A DNA stretch of 64,000 nucleotides from Oceanococcus atlanticus. Lineage in GTDB: Bacteria; Pseudomonadota; Gammaproteobacteria; Nevskiales; Oceanococcaceae. The notes beneath the pieces are model-generated. The model did not search any database and was not told where the DNA came from. It saw only the letters and a program-made list of their open reading frames with translations. The stretch is taken from the NCBI RefSeq assembly GCF_002088235.1, contig NZ_AQQV01000001.1:806001-870000 (forward strand), read 5' to 3'. Numbering within the stretch: position 1 is the stretch's first letter; every line of letters begins with the position of its first letter. The position numbers were made by a program, and so were the translations under genes. This document shows positions 8,663 to 19,633 of the stretch, one piece after another.

Positions 8663-9286
8663 TTACTTGGAGTAAAGCTCGACAACAAGATTTTCGTTGA
8701 TGTCTTCAAGGAACTGGTCACGATCCGGTATCGACTTGAACGTGCCTTCCAGTTTCTTTTCGTCGACTTCAACCCAATCCTTCAGACCAACCTGCGTGGC
8801 CACATCCAGCGCATCTTTAATGCGAATCTGGTTCTTAGCACGCTCACGCACGGACACGATGTCACCAGCGCTGACCTGATAGGACGGAATATTCACGGTC
8901 TGACCATTTACGCTGATGGCTTTGTGATTCACCAGCTGACGCGCCTCGGCACGCGTGGCGGCAAAGCCCATACGGTAAACGACGTTGTCAAGACGACGCT
9001 CAAGCATCTGCAGCAGCAACGCGCCGGTGGCGCCCTTCTGCTGGGCTGCTTTCTTGTAGTAGTTACGGAACTGACGCTCCAGCACGCCATACATCTGGCG
9101 CAGCTTCTGCTTCTCACGCAACTGCAAGCCGTAGTCAGACAGCCGGGCGCCACGACGCGCACCATGCTGACCCGGAGGAGCGTCAATGCGGCACTTGCCT
9201 TCCAGGCTACGACCGCGGCTCTTCAGAAACAGGTCGGTGCCAGCGCGACGCGCTTGCTTACACTTAGGACCGGTGTACTTCGCCAT
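8663..9286 (-). CDS. rpsD: 30S ribosomal protein S4
   Basis: 207 residues; primary 16S-binding protein and, in E. coli, translational repressor of the alpha operon. Starts [14 protein letters not shown]. The S4 RNA-binding domain is visible as [20 protein letters not shown] and [10 protein letters not shown]. Only Cys9 and Cys36 remain of the positions used in zinc-binding S4 forms, so this is the zinc-free form. Confidence 0.98.
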   Translation of the reverse strand: MAKYTGPKCKQARRAGTDLFLKSRGRSLEGKCRIDAPPGQHGARRGARLSDYGLQLREKQKLRQMYGVLERQFRNYYKKAAQQKGATGALLLQMLERRLDNVVYRMGFAATRAEARQLVNHKAISVNGQTVNIPSYQVSAGDIVSVRERAKNQIRIKDALDVATQVGLKDWVEVDEKKLEGTFKSIPDRDQFLEDINENLVVELYSK

Positions 9287-9295
9287 GATATTTCC

Positions 9296-9688
9296 TTAGA
9301 CCCGACGACGCTTGGGCGGACGGCAACCGTTATGCGGAATCGGCGTCACGTCCGTGATGTTGGTGATACGAAAACCGTTGGCATTGAGCGAACGAATCGC
9401 GGATTCACGCCCCGGGCCAGGGCCCTTTACGCGAACTTCCAGATTTTTCACCCCATGTTCAGCGGCTACGGTGCCAGCCTTCTCGGCGGCGACCTGGGCA
9501 GCGAACGGCGTGCTCTTGCGCGAACCCTTGAACCCACTGCCACCACTGGTCGCCCAAGCCAAAGCATTGCCCTGACGATCGGTGATCATAATGATGGTGT
9601 TGTTGAAGGTTGCGTGAATATGCGCAATCCCTTCAGGGATGTTTTTCTTGACGCGTTTTTTAGTGCGCGCAGATTTTGGCTGAGCCAT
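9296..9688 (-). CDS. rpsK: 30S ribosomal protein S11
   Basis: 130 residues; platform protein near the mRNA exit. Core motifs are [13 protein letters not shown] and the C-terminal [11 protein letters not shown]. Nine bases separate it from rpsD and 17 from rpsM. Confidence 0.98.
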   Translation of the reverse strand: MAQPKSARTKKRVKKNIPEGIAHIHATFNNTIIMITDRQGNALAWATSGGSGFKGSRKSTPFAAQVAAEKAGTVAAEHGVKNLEVRVKGPGPGRESAIRSLNANGFRITNITDVTPIPHNGCRPPKRRRV

Positions 9689-9705
9689 TCCTTATACCCT
9701 GTGAA

Positions 9706-10062
9706 TCACTTACGAATCGGACGACGCGGACCCTTGCGGGTACGAGCATTCGTCTGAGTCTGCTGGCCGCGAACGGGCAGCCCACGACGATGACGCAGGC
9801 CGCGATAGCAACCCAGGTCCATCAATCGTTTGATGTTCATTGACACTTCCCGACGCAGATCACCTTCGACGTCGTACTGGCCTACGCCAGCGCGCAGCGC
9901 TTCCAGTTCTGCATCGGTCAGATCCTTGATCTTGGCCGACGGTGCAATGTTGCTGTCTGCACAGATCTTGGCAGCACGGGTCGCCCCAATACCGTAGATC
10001 GACTGCAGTGCAATCACCGTATGTTTGTTAGCCGGTACGTTTACACCCGCGATACGCGCCAT
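9706..10062 (-). CDS. rpsM: 30S ribosomal protein S13
   Basis: 118 residues; head protein contacting the P-site tRNA and the large subunit. [19 protein letters not shown], then the H2TH-like [12 protein letters not shown] and the basic tail [19 protein letters not shown]. First gene of the alpha operon. The 70-base gap to rpmJ is where S4-type autoregulation occurs in E. coli, but I could not confirm a pseudoknot here. Confidence 0.98.
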   Translation of the reverse strand: MARIAGVNVPANKHTVIALQSIYGIGATRAAKICADSNIAPSAKIKDLTDAELEALRAGVGQYDVEGDLRREVSMNIKRLMDLGCYRGLRHRRGLPVRGQQTQTNARTRKGPRRPIRK

Positions 10063-10132
10063 CTTAAACCCTCCGAGCCGCGAAAACGCGAGAAATCAAA
10101 CCAGACATTTTAACGTGAGTCATACTCTCAAC

Positions 10133-10249
10133 TCAACCTTGACGTTGCTTGTGACGGGGGTCGGTGCTGCAGATCACGCGCACCGTGCCCTGGCGCCGAA
10201 CTACTTTGCAGTTGCGGCACATCTTTTTGACTGAAGCACGAACTTTCAT
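10133..10249 (-). CDS. rpmJ: 50S ribosomal protein L36
   Basis: 38 residues, [20 protein letters not shown] at the start and RHKQRQG at the end. The zinc ribbon is intact (C11, C14, C27, H33), so this is the zinc-containing C+ paralogue. GGAGA lies 6 bases before the ATG. Positioned after secY as the last spc-operon gene. Confidence 0.97.
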   Translation of the reverse strand: MKVRASVKKMCRNCKVVRRQGTVRVICSTDPRHKQRQG

Positions 10250-10272
10250 GTGTATTCTCCTGCAGGCCGCGA

Positions 10273-11595
10273 CTAGCGCGGAACCCCTGCCTTGCCAGAT
10301 CCTTTCAGATTGGCCTTTTTCAACAAGCCGTCATACTGGTGCGACATCATGTGCGCTTGCAGCTGCGCCATGAAATCCATCACCACCACGACGATGATCA
10401 GCAGCGACGTGCCGCCGAAATAAAACGGTACGTTCCACTCCAGAATCAGGAATTCCGGCAGCAGACATACAGCTGTGATGTACGCAGCACCGCTCACCGT
10501 CAAACGTGTCAACACCTTATCGATGTAGGACGCGGTCTGGCGACCGGGGCGTACGCCCGGTACAAATGCACCGGAACGCTTCAGGTTATCCGCGGTTTCC
10601 TTCGAATCGAAAACAATCGCGGTGTAAAAGAAGCAGAAAAACACGATCAGTAGCGCGTACAACAGCACGTACAACGGCTGACCAGGCGACAGCGTATTGG
10701 CCACGGTTTGAACCAGGCCGCCACCCTCTTCACCGAAGAAGCGAACCATCGAAGCCGGGAACAGAATCAGGCTCGAGGCAAAAATTGGAGGAATCACACC
10801 CGACATATTCAGCTTCAGAGGCAAATGCTGCGTCTGAGCCGAGTAGCCGCGGCGCCCCATCTGCCGGCGCGCATGGTGAATCGGGATACGCCGCTGGGCA
10901 CGTTCTACATAAACCACGAACGCGGTCACCAGCAATGCGAGCACCAGAATCGCCAGAACCTGCCAGCCTTGAATCGAACCGTCACTCACCAGCTGGGCTG
11001 TACCGCCCAAGGCTGACGGCAGGCCGGCCACAATGCTGGCGAAGATGATGATCGAAATACCGTTGCCGATACCACGCTCAGAAATCTGCTCACCCAGCCA
11101 CATCAGGAACATCGTGCCGGTGACCAGCGAAATCGTCGCGGTGAAGACGAAACCCGGCCCCGGGTTAATCGCAATGCCGTTCGACTGCAACGCAATCGTC
11201 GCCCCGATCGCCTGGAAGGTTGCCAAAGCAAGCGTGCCGTAGCGCGTGTACTTGGTGATGCGTCGACGACCCGCTTCACCCTCTTTACGCATTTCCTTGA
11301 GCTGAGGAATTACCGCGGTCATCAACTGCATAATGATCGATGCAGAGATGTACGGCATGATCCCCAGCGCAAACAGGGACAAACGCTCAAGCGCACCACC
11401 GGTGAACATGACACCGAGATCCAAAATGGTCCCGCGCTGCTGTTCAAACAGGGCTTCCAGCTGGACAGGGTCGATCCCCGGCACCGGAATAAACGTTCCG
11501 ATCCGATAGACCAGCAGAGCACCAAGCACGAACAGAATGCGATTACGCAGTTCTTGCAGGCGTCCGAAATCTGGGAGTGGGCCCTGATTTGCCAT
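10273..11595 (-). CDS. secY: Protein translocase channel subunit SecY
   Basis: 440 residues with ten predicted membrane helices; forms the SecYEG channel for protein export and membrane insertion. Conserved parts: FIPVPGIDP in the first periplasmic region, the plug/TM2a zone [20 protein letters not shown], and the cytosolic C5 loop motif [18 protein letters not shown]. Lies between rplO and rpmJ in the usual spc order. SecE is encoded at 36611-36991; secG is not in the window. Confidence 0.98.
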   Translation of the reverse strand: MANQGPLPDFGRLQELRNRILFVLGALLVYRIGTFIPVPGIDPVQLEALFEQQRGTILDLGVMFTGGALERLSLFALGIMPYISASIIMQLMTAVIPQLKEMRKEGEAGRRRITKYTRYGTLALATFQAIGATIALQSNGIAINPGPGFVFTATISLVTGTMFLMWLGEQISERGIGNGISIIIFASIVAGLPSALGGTAQLVSDGSIQGWQVLAILVLALLVTAFVVYVERAQRRIPIHHARRQMGRRGYSAQTQHLPLKLNMSGVIPPIFASSLILFPASMVRFFGEEGGGLVQTVANTLSPGQPLYVLLYALLIVFFCFFYTAIVFDSKETADNLKRSGAFVPGVRPGRQTASYIDKVLTRLTVSGAAYITAVCLLPEFLILEWNVPFYFGGTSLLIIVVVVMDFMAQLQAHMMSHQYDGLLKKANLKGSGKAGVPR

Positions 11596-11603
11596 GTGTC
11601 GTC

Positions 11604-12035
11604 CTAGTTGACCGAACCGCCAGCAGCTTCAATCGCCGCACGTGCGCCTGCCGTGGCGGGCACACCGTCGACCTTGACAGCCACGCTGATCTCACCGGCC
11701 TTGATGATCTTCACCAGGCTGGCTTTGTTACGAATCAAGCCGGCTTTCTTGAGGCTTTCCAGCGTTACCGCTTCATCACCGAAGCGAGCCAGGGCGTCAA
11801 GACGCACTTCATCACGCAGCTCGCGCGAAGCGGAGTTGAAACCGCGTTTCGGCAAGCGGCGCTGCAGCGGCATCTGGCCGCCTTCGAAACCGACTTTGTG
11901 GTAACCACCGGAGCGGGACTTCTGGCCCTTCACGCCACGACCACAGGTTTTACCCATGTCGGAGCCCGGACCACGACCTACACGCTTGGCGGTTTTTCTG
12001 GCCCCTTTGGAGGACCGCAGATCATTCAATCGCAT
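11604..12035 (-). CDS. rplO: 50S ribosomal protein L15
   Basis: 143 residues from the ATG at 12035 ([14 protein letters not shown]), matching the family N-terminus; a second ATG four codons upstream (12047) is possible. The glycine-rich N-terminal extension [18 protein letters not shown] and QKSRSGG threads into 23S rRNA. Ends eight bases before secY. Confidence 0.96.
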   Translation of the reverse strand: MRLNDLRSSKGARKTAKRVGRGPGSDMGKTCGRGVKGQKSRSGGYHKVGFEGGQMPLQRRLPKRGFNSASRELRDEVRLDALARFGDEAVTLESLKKAGLIRNKASLVKIIKAGEISVAVKVDGVPATAGARAAIEAAGGSVN

Positions 12036-12053
12036 CGTTTCTCGCATGCCGGC

Positions 12054-12248
12054 TTACGCCGACACTTCCTCTACGTTCAGCAGGTAACGAACCTTGTTCA
12101 CCATGCCCATGTTTTCGGGCGTGGCTGCACGTTCAACACTGTGATGCATGCGGCGCAGACCGAGGCCACGTACGCAGTCTTTGTGAGACTGCAGACGACC
12201 GTTCAGGCTTTTGACCAGGGTGATACGCAGGGTTTTGGTTTCGCTCAT
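12054..12248 (-). CDS. rpmD: 50S ribosomal protein L30
   Basis: 64 residues, single L30 ferredoxin-like domain: [23 protein letters not shown] and the closing [15 protein letters not shown]30 is absent in some bacterial lineages but present here in the standard rpsE-rpmD-rplO order. Confidence 0.97.
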   Translation of the reverse strand: MSETKTLRITLVKSLNGRLQSHKDCVRGLGLRRMHHSVERAATPENMGMVNKVRYLLNVEEVSA

Positions 12249-12259
12249 GACACCAGTCC

Positions 12260-12778
12260 TCAGGCAGCGGAGGAGTCGCCAAGCAACTCAGCCACTTTCT
12301 TGCCGCGCTTGGCAGCGATGTACTCGGGGTCGTAGATCGAGGTCAGACCGTTGACCGTGGCACGCACCACGTTGATCGGGTTACGCGAACCGTAGGACTT
12401 GGCCAAGACGTTCTGAACGCCTGCCACTTCCATAACAGCACGCATCGCGCCGCCAGCAATAACACCGGTACCTTCAGACGCCGGGCGGATAACCACCTGA
12501 GTCGCGCCGTGACGGCCGATAACTTTGTGCTGGACCGTGTCGCCCTTCAGACGCACATCCACCATGTTGCGACGAGCTTTCTCCATCGCTTTCTGGATCG
12601 CCACCGGTACTTCGCGAGCTTTGCCGTAACCGTAACCAACACGGCCAGCGCCATCACCAACCACGGTCAGCGCGGTGAAACTGAAGATTCGGCCACCCTT
12701 GACCACTTTGGCCACACGGTTAACCGCAACCAGCTTTTCCTGCAGATCGCTTTGAGCTTCGTTGTCTGTCTTCGCCAT
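12260..12778 (-). CDS. rpsE: 30S ribosomal protein S5
   Basis: 172 residues; shapes decoding accuracy together with S4 and S12. An N-terminal dsRBD-like domain ([34 protein letters not shown]) is followed by the C-terminal domain ([20 protein letters not shown]). The spectinomycin-contact loop [10 protein letters not shown] is of normal sensitive type. Confidence 0.98.
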   Translation of the reverse strand: MAKTDNEAQSDLQEKLVAVNRVAKVVKGGRIFSFTALTVVGDGAGRVGYGYGKAREVPVAIQKAMEKARRNMVDVRLKGDTVQHKVIGRHGATQVVIRPASEGTGVIAGGAMRAVMEVAGVQNVLAKSYGSRNPINVVRATVNGLTSIYDPEYIAAKRGKKVAELLGDSSAA

Positions 12779-12790
12779 AACTGTGATTCC

Positions 12791-13144
12791 TTAGAACTGA
12801 AGCCCGCCTTCGCGAGCGGCGTCAGCCAGTGCCTGAACACGGCCGTGGTAACGGAAACCGGAACGGTCAAAAGCGACCGATTCAACACCCAGTTCCTTGG
12901 CCTTAGCCGCAATCAACGCGCCCACTTTGCGTGCAGCTTCAACATTGCCGGTGTTCTTCAGGCCATCACGCACATCGTTCTGAAGCGTGGAGGCTGAAGC
13001 CAGCGTGCGACCGCTTTCCGGCTCAATCAGCTGGGCATAAATGTGACGCGGCGTGCGATGGATGCACAGGCGATGCATTTCCAACTCGTGAATCTTCGCA
13101 CGTGCCTTGCGAGCACGGCGCTGACGAGCAATTTTCTTGTCCAT
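12791..13144 (-). CDS. rplR: 50S ribosomal protein L18
   Basis: 117 residues; binds 5S rRNA with L5 and L25. [18 protein letters not shown], then [16 protein letters not shown] and the C-terminal [20 protein letters not shown], all standard. Twelve bases upstream of rpsE. Confidence 0.98.
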   Translation of the reverse strand: MDKKIARQRRARKARAKIHELEMHRLCIHRTPRHIYAQLIEPESGRTLASASTLQNDVRDGLKNTGNVEAARKVGALIAAKAKELGVESVAFDRSGFRYHGRVQALADAAREGGLQF

Positions 13145-13165
13145 GTCGACTCAATCCTTCCCGGA

Positions 13166-13696
13166 CTATTTCTTCTTGGCTTCTTTACGGCGCACATACT
13201 CATCGGCGTAGCGCACACCCTTGCCCTTGTAAGGCTCCGGCGGACGGTAAGCACGAATTTCTGCAGCAGCCTGGCCAAGCACCTGCTTGTCCGAACCCTT
13301 GAGAATGATTTCGGTCTGGCTCGGCGTTTCGGCAGTGATGCCTTCCGGCAGTTCATAAACCACCGGATGCGAGAAACCCAGCGTCAGATTCAGGTTCTTG
13401 CCCTGAGCCTGCGCACGGTAGCCCACACCAACCAGCTCCAGCTTACGTTCAAAACCGGCACTGACGCCCTGCGTCATGTTAGCCAGTAGCGCGCGGGTCG
13501 TACCCGACATTGCGGCGTTGCGTTCGATGCTCGAATCCGCAATGCGCACCACGTTACCTTCAACTGCCAGTTCGATACCGTCATTCAGCGTCAGAGCCAT
13601 CTGACCCTTGCTGCCTTTGACGGTGACTTCCTGACCATCGACTTTAATTTCGACGCCCTTGGGAAGTTCAATCGGATATTTTGCAATACGTGACAT
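13166..13696 (-). CDS. rplF: 50S ribosomal protein L6
   Basis: 176 residues, two tandem L6 domains. [17 protein letters not shown] opens the protein; the second domain contains [20 protein letters not shown] and the C-terminal [15 protein letters not shown]. Located near the factor-binding centre of the large subunit, 21 bases upstream of rplR. Confidence 0.98.
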   Translation of the reverse strand: MSRIAKYPIELPKGVEIKVDGQEVTVKGSKGQMALTLNDGIELAVEGNVVRIADSSIERNAAMSGTTRALLANMTQGVSAGFERKLELVGVGYRAQAQGKNLNLTLGFSHPVVYELPEGITAETPSQTEIILKGSDKQVLGQAAAEIRAYRPPEPYKGKGVRYADEYVRRKEAKKK

Positions 13697-13705
13697 GTCG
13701 ACTCC

Positions 13706-14101
13706 TTACGCCACGATGCACAGGACTTCACCGCCCTGGCCATTGGCGCGTGCCTGGCGATCCGCCATCACACCGGTGGAGGTGGAGACAATCGCCACAC
13801 CGAGACCGCCCAGAACCTGGGGCAGCTCGTCACGGCTCTTGTAGATCCGCAGCGACGGCTTGCTCACACGTTGCAACAAATCGATGACCGGCTTGCCCTG
13901 GAAGTACTTGAGCTCAATGTTCAAAGTTTCCTTGGCGCCGTCCTTCTGACTATTGAAGGCACTGATATAGCCTTCGTCCAGAAGCACCTGTGCAATCGCT
14001 TTCTTAACTTTCGAGCTCGGCATGGAGACCGTGGTCAACCGCGCGGCCTGGCCGTTGCGGATGCGGGTCAGCATGTCCGAGATGGGATCAGTCATACTCA
14101 T
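13706..14101 (-). CDS. rpsH: 30S ribosomal protein S8
   Basis: 131 residues; binds the central domain of 16S rRNA and, in E. coli, represses the spc operon by binding the rplE message. [21 protein letters not shown]-terminal [20 protein letters not shown]. Overlaps nothing; 9 bases from rplF. Confidence 0.98.
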   Translation of the reverse strand: MSMTDPISDMLTRIRNGQAARLTTVSMPSSKVKKAIAQVLLDEGYISAFNSQKDGAKETLNIELKYFQGKPVIDLLQRVSKPSLRIYKSRDELPQVLGGLGVAIVSTSTGVMADRQARANGQGGEVLCIVA

Positions 14102-14127
14102 AATTTAGTTACCGATATCCCCGGTTG

Positions 14128-14433
14128 TTACCAACTGGATTTCTTCAGACCGGGGACTTCGCCCCGCATGGTGTGTTCACGCAGCTTGTTGCGCGCCAGG
14201 CCGAAGCGACGGTAATAACCGTGCGGACGACCGGTCAGCTCACAACGATTCTGGCCGCGTACCGGAGCGGAGTCGCGAGGCAGAGCCTGCAGCTCCTGAA
14301 CCGCCTGATAACGGTCTTCAAAACTTGCATTCGGGTCTTTGATCCGTGCTTTGATCTCAGCCCGCTTCGCCGCGTACTTAGCGGCCAGCTTTGCGCGTTT
14401 GGTTTCGCGCGCCACCATGCTTTTCTTAGCCAT
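14128..14433 (-). CDS. rpsN: 30S ribosomal protein S14 (long, zinc-independent form)
   Basis: 101 residues, [20 protein letters not shown]. Only one Cys (in [17 protein letters not shown]), so the four-cysteine zinc site of the short form is absent; this is the zinc-independent long paralogue. The C-terminal [11 protein letters not shown] is invariant. Confidence 0.98.
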   Translation of the reverse strand: MAKKSMVARETKRAKLAAKYAAKRAEIKARIKDPNASFEDRYQAVQELQALPRDSAPVRGQNRCELTGRPHGYYRRFGLARNKLREHTMRGEVPGLKKSSW

Positions 14434-14442
14434 ATCTACGCC

Positions 14443-14979
14443 TTACTTGCGGAACGGGAACTTGAACGCATCAAGCAAAGCCCGCCCTTCTTCGTCGTTG
14501 CGTGCCGACGTGGTGATCGTGATGTCCATACCGCGCAGGCGGTCAACCTTGTCGTAATCGATCTCAGGAAAGATGATCTGCTCGGTCACGCCCAGGCTGT
14601 AGTTGCCATTGCCGTCAAATGACTTCGGATTCAAACCACGGAAGTCACGGATACGCGGCAGTGCGATCACAATCAGACGCTCGAGAAACTCGTACATCCG
14701 CTCGCGACGCAACGTGACACGTGCACCAACAGGCCAGCCGTCACGGATCTTGAAACCAGCGACCGACTTACGAGCCAGACGCACCTGCGGTTTCTGACCG
14801 GTAATCTTGGTCAGATCGGCCACGGCGTGCTCGATGATTTTCTTGTCGGCTACCGCTTCGCCCAGGCCCATGTTCACCGTGATTTTGGTGATGCGCGGGG
14901 TCGCCATGACCGGGCAGTCCAGCTTCTGCTGGATTTCCGTAGCGAGCTTGTCGCGATAAAGAGTCTGCAAATTCGACAT
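14443..14979 (-). CDS. rplE: 50S ribosomal protein L5
   Basis: 178 residues; 5S rRNA-binding protein of the central protuberance that contacts P-site tRNA and S13. Motifs: [68 protein letters not shown]. Confidence 0.98.
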   Translation of the reverse strand: MSNLQTLYRDKLATEIQQKLDCPVMATPRITKITVNMGLGEAVADKKIIEHAVADLTKITGQKPQVRLARKSVAGFKIRDGWPVGARVTLRRERMYEFLERLIVIALPRIRDFRGLNPKSFDGNGNYSLGVTEQIIFPEIDYDKVDRLRGMDITITTSARNDEEGRALLDAFKFPFRK

Positions 14980-14982
14980 ATC

Positions 14983-15297
14983 TTAGCCCCCGACCACGTC
15001 GCCGGTGGAGCGATAAACACGCTGCTTCACCCCGTCAACAACCTTGTAGCTAACGCGGTCAGCTTTTTCGGTCTTGGGGTTGTACAGCATCACATTGGAC
15101 ACATGAATCGGAGCTTCCTGCTGGACGATACCGCCCTGCACACCCTGATTCGGATTCGGTTTGACATGCTTCTTGACGATATTCACGCCTTCAACCAGAA
15201 GACGCTCGTCGTCACGCACGCCGATCACCGTACCGCGACGACCTTTGTCACGACCGGCTGTGATGACAACGTCATCACCTTTACGGATACGGTTCAT
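14983..15297 (-). CDS. rplX: 50S ribosomal protein L24
   Basis: 104 residues; early assembly initiator protein with a KOW motif (IRKGDDVVITAGRDKGRRGT) and NIVKKHVKPNPNQGVQGG. The ATG shares one base with the rplN stop (TAATG), implying coupled translation. Confidence 0.97.
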   Translation of the reverse strand: MNRIRKGDDVVITAGRDKGRRGTVIGVRDDERLLVEGVNIVKKHVKPNPNQGVQGGIVQQEAPIHVSNVMLYNPKTEKADRVSYKVVDGVKQRVYRSTGDVVGG

Positions 15298-15662
15298 TAC
15301 AAAACCTCCGGGGCCAGCGAGATGATGCGCATATACTTCTCGCGAAGCTCGCGGGTCACTGGGCCAAAAATACGCGTGCCAATCGGCTCCAGCTTGGAGC
15401 TCAACAGCACCGCTGCGTTGGTGTCGAAGCGGATCAACGAGCCATCCGGGCGACGTACACCATGACGGGTACGCACCACGACTGCGTTATGCACTTCACC
15501 TTTCTTGACCTTGCCACGCGGGATCGCGTCTTTGACGCTGACCTTGATGACATCGCCAACGTTGGCATAGCGCCGATGCGAACCGCCCAGCACCTTGATG
15601 CACTGAACTTTGCGCGCGCCGCTGTTATCCGCAGCCAGCAATACAGTTTCTGTCTGAATCAT
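15297..15662 (-). CDS. rplN: 50S ribosomal protein L14
   Basis: 121 residues; forms bridges with the small subunit. [46 protein letters not shown] and the C-terminal [23 protein letters not shown] region are standard. First gene of the spc group; only 6 bases from rpsQ, so no separate spc promoter fits between them. Confidence 0.98.
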   Translation of the reverse strand: MIQTETVLLAADNSGARKVQCIKVLGGSHRRYANVGDVIKVSVKDAIPRGKVKKGEVHNAVVVRTRHGVRRPDGSLIRFDTNAAVLLSSKLEPIGTRIFGPVTRELREKYMRIISLAPEVL

Positions 15663-15668
15663 TTTCCG

Positions 15669-15935
15669 TTACTCCAGACCAGCACGCTCGACAATCTCGA
15701 CCAGCTTCCAGGTCTTGGACTTGGACAGCGGGCGGCATTGCACGACCGTAACGCGATCGCCGATCTGGCAGTCATTGCTCTCATCATGCGCGTGCACTTT
15801 GTGCGAACGCGAGATGTACTTGCCATACAGCGCATGTTTTTCACGATGCTCAACCAGAACGGTGATGGTTTTATCCATCTTGTTGCTGGTGACCGTGCCC
15901 ATCAAACGCGGGGCGCCTTTTTCACTCTGGCTCAT
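15669..15935 (-). CDS. rpsQ: 30S ribosomal protein S17
   Basis: 88 residues, OB fold. [31 protein letters not shown] and [20 protein letters not shown] are family signatures. The start overlaps the rpmC stop (ATGA). Last gene of the S10 group. Confidence 0.97.
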   Translation of the reverse strand: MSQSEKGAPRLMGTVTSNKMDKTITVLVEHREKHALYGKYISRSHKVHAHDESNDCQIGDRVTVVQCRPLSKSKTWKLVEIVERAGLE

Positions 15936-16126
15936 GCCTGACGTCCTTTCTCATTCAGGATGGTTTTAACCCGCGCGATCTCGCGGCGGACTTCACGCAC
16001 CCGATGGCTTTTCATGGACTGGCCAGTGGCCAGCTGCAGGCGCAGATTGAACTGCTCGCGGCGCAGAGCTACCAGCTCAGCGGCGAGATCTTCAGCGCCC
16101 TTGTCACGAAGTTCACTGGCCTTCAT
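15932..16126 (-). CDS. rpmC: 50S ribosomal protein L29
   Basis: 64 residues, two-helix hairpin near the tunnel exit: [53 protein letters not shown]. The ATG at 16126 shares a base with the rplP stop (TGATG) and gives the canonical N-terminus; the GTG one codon upstream is less likely. Confidence 0.97.
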   Translation of the reverse strand: MKASELRDKGAEDLAAELVALRREQFNLRLQLATGQSMKSHRVREVRREIARVKTILNEKGRQA

Positions 16127-16539
16127 CACAGGATCGTCCGATTAACAAATACAGTCTTGATCGGCAGTTTGGCTGCTGCCAGGCGGAACGCCTCGCGTGC
16201 AACGTCTTCACCGACACCTTCCATTTCGTAAAGCATCTTGCCGGGCTGAATCTGGGCGACCCAGTACTCGACATTACCCTTACCTTTACCCATACGAACC
16301 TCGATCGGCTTTTTGCTGATCGGCTTGTCCGGGAAAATACGAATCCAGATCTTGCCGCCACGTTTGATGTGACGGGTCATGGCACGACGTGCGGCCTCGA
16401 TCTGACGTGCGGTCACACGACCACGACCGACTGCCTTGAGTCCGTACTCGCCAAATGACACGGCGTTGCCATTCTGGGCCAGGCCACGGTTACGGCCTTT
16501 CTGCTGTTTGCGGAATTTCGTCCGCTTTGGCTGCATCAT
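16126..16539 (-). CDS. rplP: 50S ribosomal protein L16
   Basis: 137 residues; organises the A-site tRNA region. [20 protein letters not shown] corresponds to the usual [11 protein letters not shown] start. [20 protein letters not shown] is present. The Arg81-type residue hydroxylated in E. coli L16 lies in this central region but was not aligned precisely. Confidence 0.98.
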   Translation of the reverse strand: MMQPKRTKFRKQQKGRNRGLAQNGNAVSFGEYGLKAVGRGRVTARQIEAARRAMTRHIKRGGKIWIRIFPDKPISKKPIEVRMGKGKGNVEYWVAQIQPGKMLYEMEGVGEDVAREAFRLAAAKLPIKTVFVNRTIL

Positions 16540-16552
16540 GACTTATGACTCC

Positions 16553-17218
16553 TTAGGCGGCCGCTTCGCGGGTGGTGTTTTCGCCCTGGCCTTCAAAGAC
16601 CTCACCACGGAACACCCACACCTTGATTCCGATGATGCCGTAGGTGGTCTTGGCCTCAGCCAGACCATAATCGACATCGGCGCGCAGGGTATGCAGCGGC
16701 ACACGGCCTTCGCGATACCATTCAGTACGCGCAATTTCAGCGCCGTTCAGGCGACCCGACACTTCGATCTTGATACCGCCGGCACCGAGACGCATCGCAT
16801 TGGACACGGCGCGCTTCATGGCCCGACGGAACATGATGCGACGCTCGAGCTGCTGCGCGACCGATTCAGCCACCAGATAAGCATCAAGCTCGGGCTTGCG
16901 GATTTCCTCGACCGACAGCTTGACCGGCATACCGACCATGCCCTGCACAGCCTGGCGCAGCTTCTCAATGTCCTCGCCCTTCTTGCCGATCACGATCCCC
17001 GGGCGCGCGGTGTGCACGGTCACGGAAACCTTACCAGCCAGACGGTCGATCTGAACTCGGCTGACCGAAGCATTCTTGAGCTTGGCGCGAATAAAATCAC
17101 GCAGCTTCAGATCTTCGTTCAGATTCTTGCGGTACTCACCCTTCTCGGCATACCAAACGGAGGACCATTCCGAGGTCACTCCCAGGCGAAAGCCTACGGG
17201 TTGGATTTTCTGACCCAT
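16553..17218 (-). CDS. rpsC: 30S ribosomal protein S3
   Basis: 221 residues; mRNA entry-tunnel protein. [20 protein letters not shown], then the KH domain with [18 protein letters not shown], and the C-terminal domain [18 protein letters not shown] ending [11 protein letters not shown] plus a short tail. Confidence 0.98.
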   Translation of the reverse strand: MGQKIQPVGFRLGVTSEWSSVWYAEKGEYRKNLNEDLKLRDFIRAKLKNASVSRVQIDRLAGKVSVTVHTARPGIVIGKKGEDIEKLRQAVQGMVGMPVKLSVEEIRKPELDAYLVAESVAQQLERRIMFRRAMKRAVSNAMRLGAGGIKIEVSGRLNGAEIARTEWYREGRVPLHTLRADVDYGLAEAKTTYGIIGIKVWVFRGEVFEGQGENTTREAAA

Positions 17219-17227
17219 TTGTCTTCC

Positions 17228-17557
17228 TTACTCCGCGACCCGGATGGTGATGTGGCTGGATCGCTTCATGATGCGGTCGGCGCGGCCCTTGGCTCGCGTT
17301 TTGATCCGTTTCAGAGGCGTCGCGCCGTCAACGAAGATCTCGGAGACCTTCAGCTCGTCAACATCCGCGCCGTCATTGTTTTCCGCATTAGCAATTGCCG
17401 AGTCCAACACCTTTTTGATGATGTCGGCGCCTTTCTTGCTGCTGAAGGTCAGCAGCTGCAGTGCTTTCTCAACCGGCATACCACGAATCTGATCAGCAAC
17501 CAGACGCGCTTTCTGCGGCGAAATGCGGGCGTGTTTCAATTTAGCCTGTGTAGCCAT
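17228..17557 (-). CDS. rplV: 50S ribosomal protein L22
   Basis: 109 residues; lines the nascent-peptide tunnel with L4. [34 protein letters not shown], and the tunnel hairpin [20 protein letters not shown]. No macrolide-type deletion is apparent in the hairpin. Confidence 0.98.
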   Translation of the reverse strand: MATQAKLKHARISPQKARLVADQIRGMPVEKALQLLTFSSKKGADIIKKVLDSAIANAENNDGADVDELKVSEIFVDGATPLKRIKTRAKGRADRIMKRSSHITIRVAE

Positions 17558-17570
17558 CGCTTATTCCTTC

Positions 17571-17840
17571 TTAGGACTTGCGATCACCCGAGTGACCTTT
17601 AAAGGTCCTCGTCGGTGCAAATTCACCCAGCTTGTGACCGACCATCTGTTCGGACACATACACCGGCGTGTGCTGGCGACCGTTGTGCACGGAAATAGTC
17701 AGACCGACCATATCCGGCGTCACCATGGAACGGCGCGACCAAGTTTTGATCGGGCGCTTAACCCGGGCATCAGCGGCTTCCGCCACTTTCTTTGCCAGGT
17801 GCAGGTCAACAAACGGACCCTTACGAATCGAACGGGGCAT
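17571..17840 (-). CDS. rpsS: 30S ribosomal protein S19
   Basis: 89 residues; head protein pairing with S13. [56 protein letters not shown]. Thirteen bases from rplV. Confidence 0.98.
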   Translation of the reverse strand: MPRSIRKGPFVDLHLAKKVAEAADARVKRPIKTWSRRSMVTPDMVGLTISVHNGRQHTPVYVSEQMVGHKLGEFAPTRTFKGHSGDRKS

Positions 17841-17849
17841 GCTGACTCC

Positions 17850-18677
17850 TTACTTACGACGACGATCGCGAACGATCATGTTGTCGGTGCGCTTGTTCTT
17901 ACGGGTGCGATAGCCTTTGGTCGGCATCGCCCACGGGCTGACCGGATGACGGCCACCGGAGGTACGACCCTCACCACCACCATGCGGATGGTCAACCGGG
18001 TTCATCGCCACACCGCGAACGGTCGGGCGAACACCACGCCAACGCTTGGCACCCGCTTTACCCAACGACTGCAAACTGTGCTCGCCGTTGCTGCACTCAC
18101 CGATCACCGCACGGCACTCAACCGGCACCTTGCGCATTTCACCGGAGCGCAAACGCAGGGTGGCATGACCACCGTCGCGCGCAACCAACTGAACCGCGGC
18201 ACCAGCGCTACGCGCCAACTGCGCACCCTTGCCCGGGCGCAGCTCGATGCAATGCACCACGCTACCCAGCGGGATGTTGGCCAGCGGCATGCAGTTGCCG
18301 GGCTTAATCGGCGCGCTGGAACCGGAACGAATCGCGTCACCAGCCTTCACGCCCTTGGGCGCGATGATGTAACGACGCTCACCGTCGGCATACTTCAGCA
18401 GTGCGATGTGGGCAGTACGGTTCGGATCGTATTCAATACGCTCGACAACGGCCGCAACCGCGTCCTTGTTACGCTTGAAATCGATCACACGATAACGCTG
18501 CTTGTGACCACCACCACGATGCCGGGTGGTGATACGGCCAGCGTTGTTACGACCGCCAGTTTTCGACTTTTTCTCGACCAATGCCTGGTGCGGCCGGCCC
18601 TTGTACAGGTCCTGGCCAACCACGCGAACGACGTGACGCCGCCCTGCTGAAGTCGGTTTGGCTTTTTGAGTGGCCAT
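17850..18677 (-). CDS. rplB: 50S ribosomal protein L2
   Basis: 275 residues; needed for subunit association and peptidyl transfer. [20 protein letters not shown], the OB/SH3 core, and the C-terminal [14 protein letters not shown] containing the conserved His of the peptidyl-transferase neighbourhood. Confidence 0.99.
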   Translation of the reverse strand: MATQKAKPTSAGRRHVVRVVGQDLYKGRPHQALVEKKSKTGGRNNAGRITTRHRGGGHKQRYRVIDFKRNKDAVAAVVERIEYDPNRTAHIALLKYADGERRYIIAPKGVKAGDAIRSGSSAPIKPGNCMPLANIPLGSVVHCIELRPGKGAQLARSAGAAVQLVARDGGHATLRLRSGEMRKVPVECRAVIGECSNGEHSLQSLGKAGAKRWRGVRPTVRGVAMNPVDHPHGGGEGRTSGGRHPVSPWAMPTKGYRTRKNKRTDNMIVRDRRRK

Positions 18678-18705
18678 TATAGAGATTCCCTTTACGATCC
18701 GGGGC

Positions 18706-19020
18706 TTACTTGACGCCAGACGTGAAGTCGATTTCCTGGCCCTCGGCCAGCTTCACGTAAGCTTTTTTCCAGTCCGAGCGACGACCGAAGCTACGCCCGA
18801 AACGCTTGCTTTTGCCCTTGACATTAACCGTGGTCACGGCAGCGACCTTAACGTCAAAGAGACCTTCAACCGCGCGGCGAATTTCCGGCTTGCTCGCATC
18901 ACGAGCAACCTCGAACACCACAACATTGCCCTCTTCAGCAACGCGCGAGGACTTTTCAGTCACCAGCGGCGCGAGGAGAACCTGGAAGGCACGTTCTTGT
19001 GCAGACTGCGCAGCATTCAT
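18706..19020 (-). CDS. rplW: 50S ribosomal protein L23
   Basis: 104 residues; docking site for trigger factor and SRP at the tunnel exit. [40 protein letters not shown] and [18 protein letters not shown] are standard; the N-terminal [12 protein letters not shown] is slightly longer than in E. coli. The start overlaps the rplD stop by 4 bases. Confidence 0.97.
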   Translation of the reverse strand: MNAAQSAQERAFQVLLAPLVTEKSSRVAEEGNVVVFEVARDASKPEIRRAVEGLFDVKVAAVTTVNVKGKSKRFGRSFGRRSDWKKAYVKLAEGQEIDFTSGVK

Positions 19021-19622
19021 GACAACGTCTCCGACAGAGCTTCAGCCGCACGCGCCGTCAGCACCACGTAATCGGCGCCAACCAACGCGGCCGGATTCAA
19101 ACGCGCCGCTTCGCACAGTTCAACATTCCACAGATTGGACGCACCGCGCTGAAGCTCGGCACCCATCTCGGTATCCACAACCAGCACGCGACCTTCGGCA
19201 ACACCAGACAGCCAGGCCAGCACGCTCTTGGTCCGATGGTCAGGCAGATTGATCTCCTTGACCACACGCAGACGCTCCTGACGGTTCAATTCAGACAGAA
19301 TTGAACGCAAGCCGGCGCGCCACTGCTTCTTGTTGATTTTCTGAGAAAAATCACGCGGATGCAGAGCAAAGGCTTGACCACCGCCAACCCAGATGGGCGA
19401 GCGGATGGTACCTGCACGGGCACGGCCGGTACCTTTCTGACGCCACGGCTTACGACCGCCACCACTTACTGCAGCGCGGTTTTTGCCAGCCTTGGTTCCA
19501 GCGCGACCACCAGCCTGATAGGCCGTGACCAGCTGATGAATGAGATCCTGGTTGAAATCCGCGCCAAACACTTTGTCGCCGACCTCGACCGATCCGTCAC
19601 CGATATGAAGATTCAACTGCAT
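19017..19622 (-). CDS. rplD: 50S ribosomal protein L4
   Basis: 201 residues; in E. coli also the autogenous regulator of the S10 operon through transcription attenuation and translation. The tunnel extension with [20 protein letters not shown] and RSPIWVGGG is intact. Its possible role on the hairpin in front of rpsJ (20728-20760) is worth noting. Confidence 0.98.
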   Translation of the reverse strand: MQLNLHIGDGSVEVGDKVFGADFNQDLIHQLVTAYQAGGRAGTKAGKNRAAVSGGGRKPWRQKGTGRARAGTIRSPIWVGGGQAFALHPRDFSQKINKKQWRAGLRSILSELNRQERLRVVKEINLPDHRTKSVLAWLSGVAEGRVLVVDTEMGAELQRGASNLWNVELCEAARLNPAALVGADYVVLTARAAEALSETLS

Positions 19623-19633
19623 GATGATTTCGC

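Noticed and set aside
10063-10132. Possible S4-binding alpha-operon leader before rpsM
   Set aside because: The position fits, but I found only weak short stems and could not build the pseudoknot, so it is not listed as a feature.
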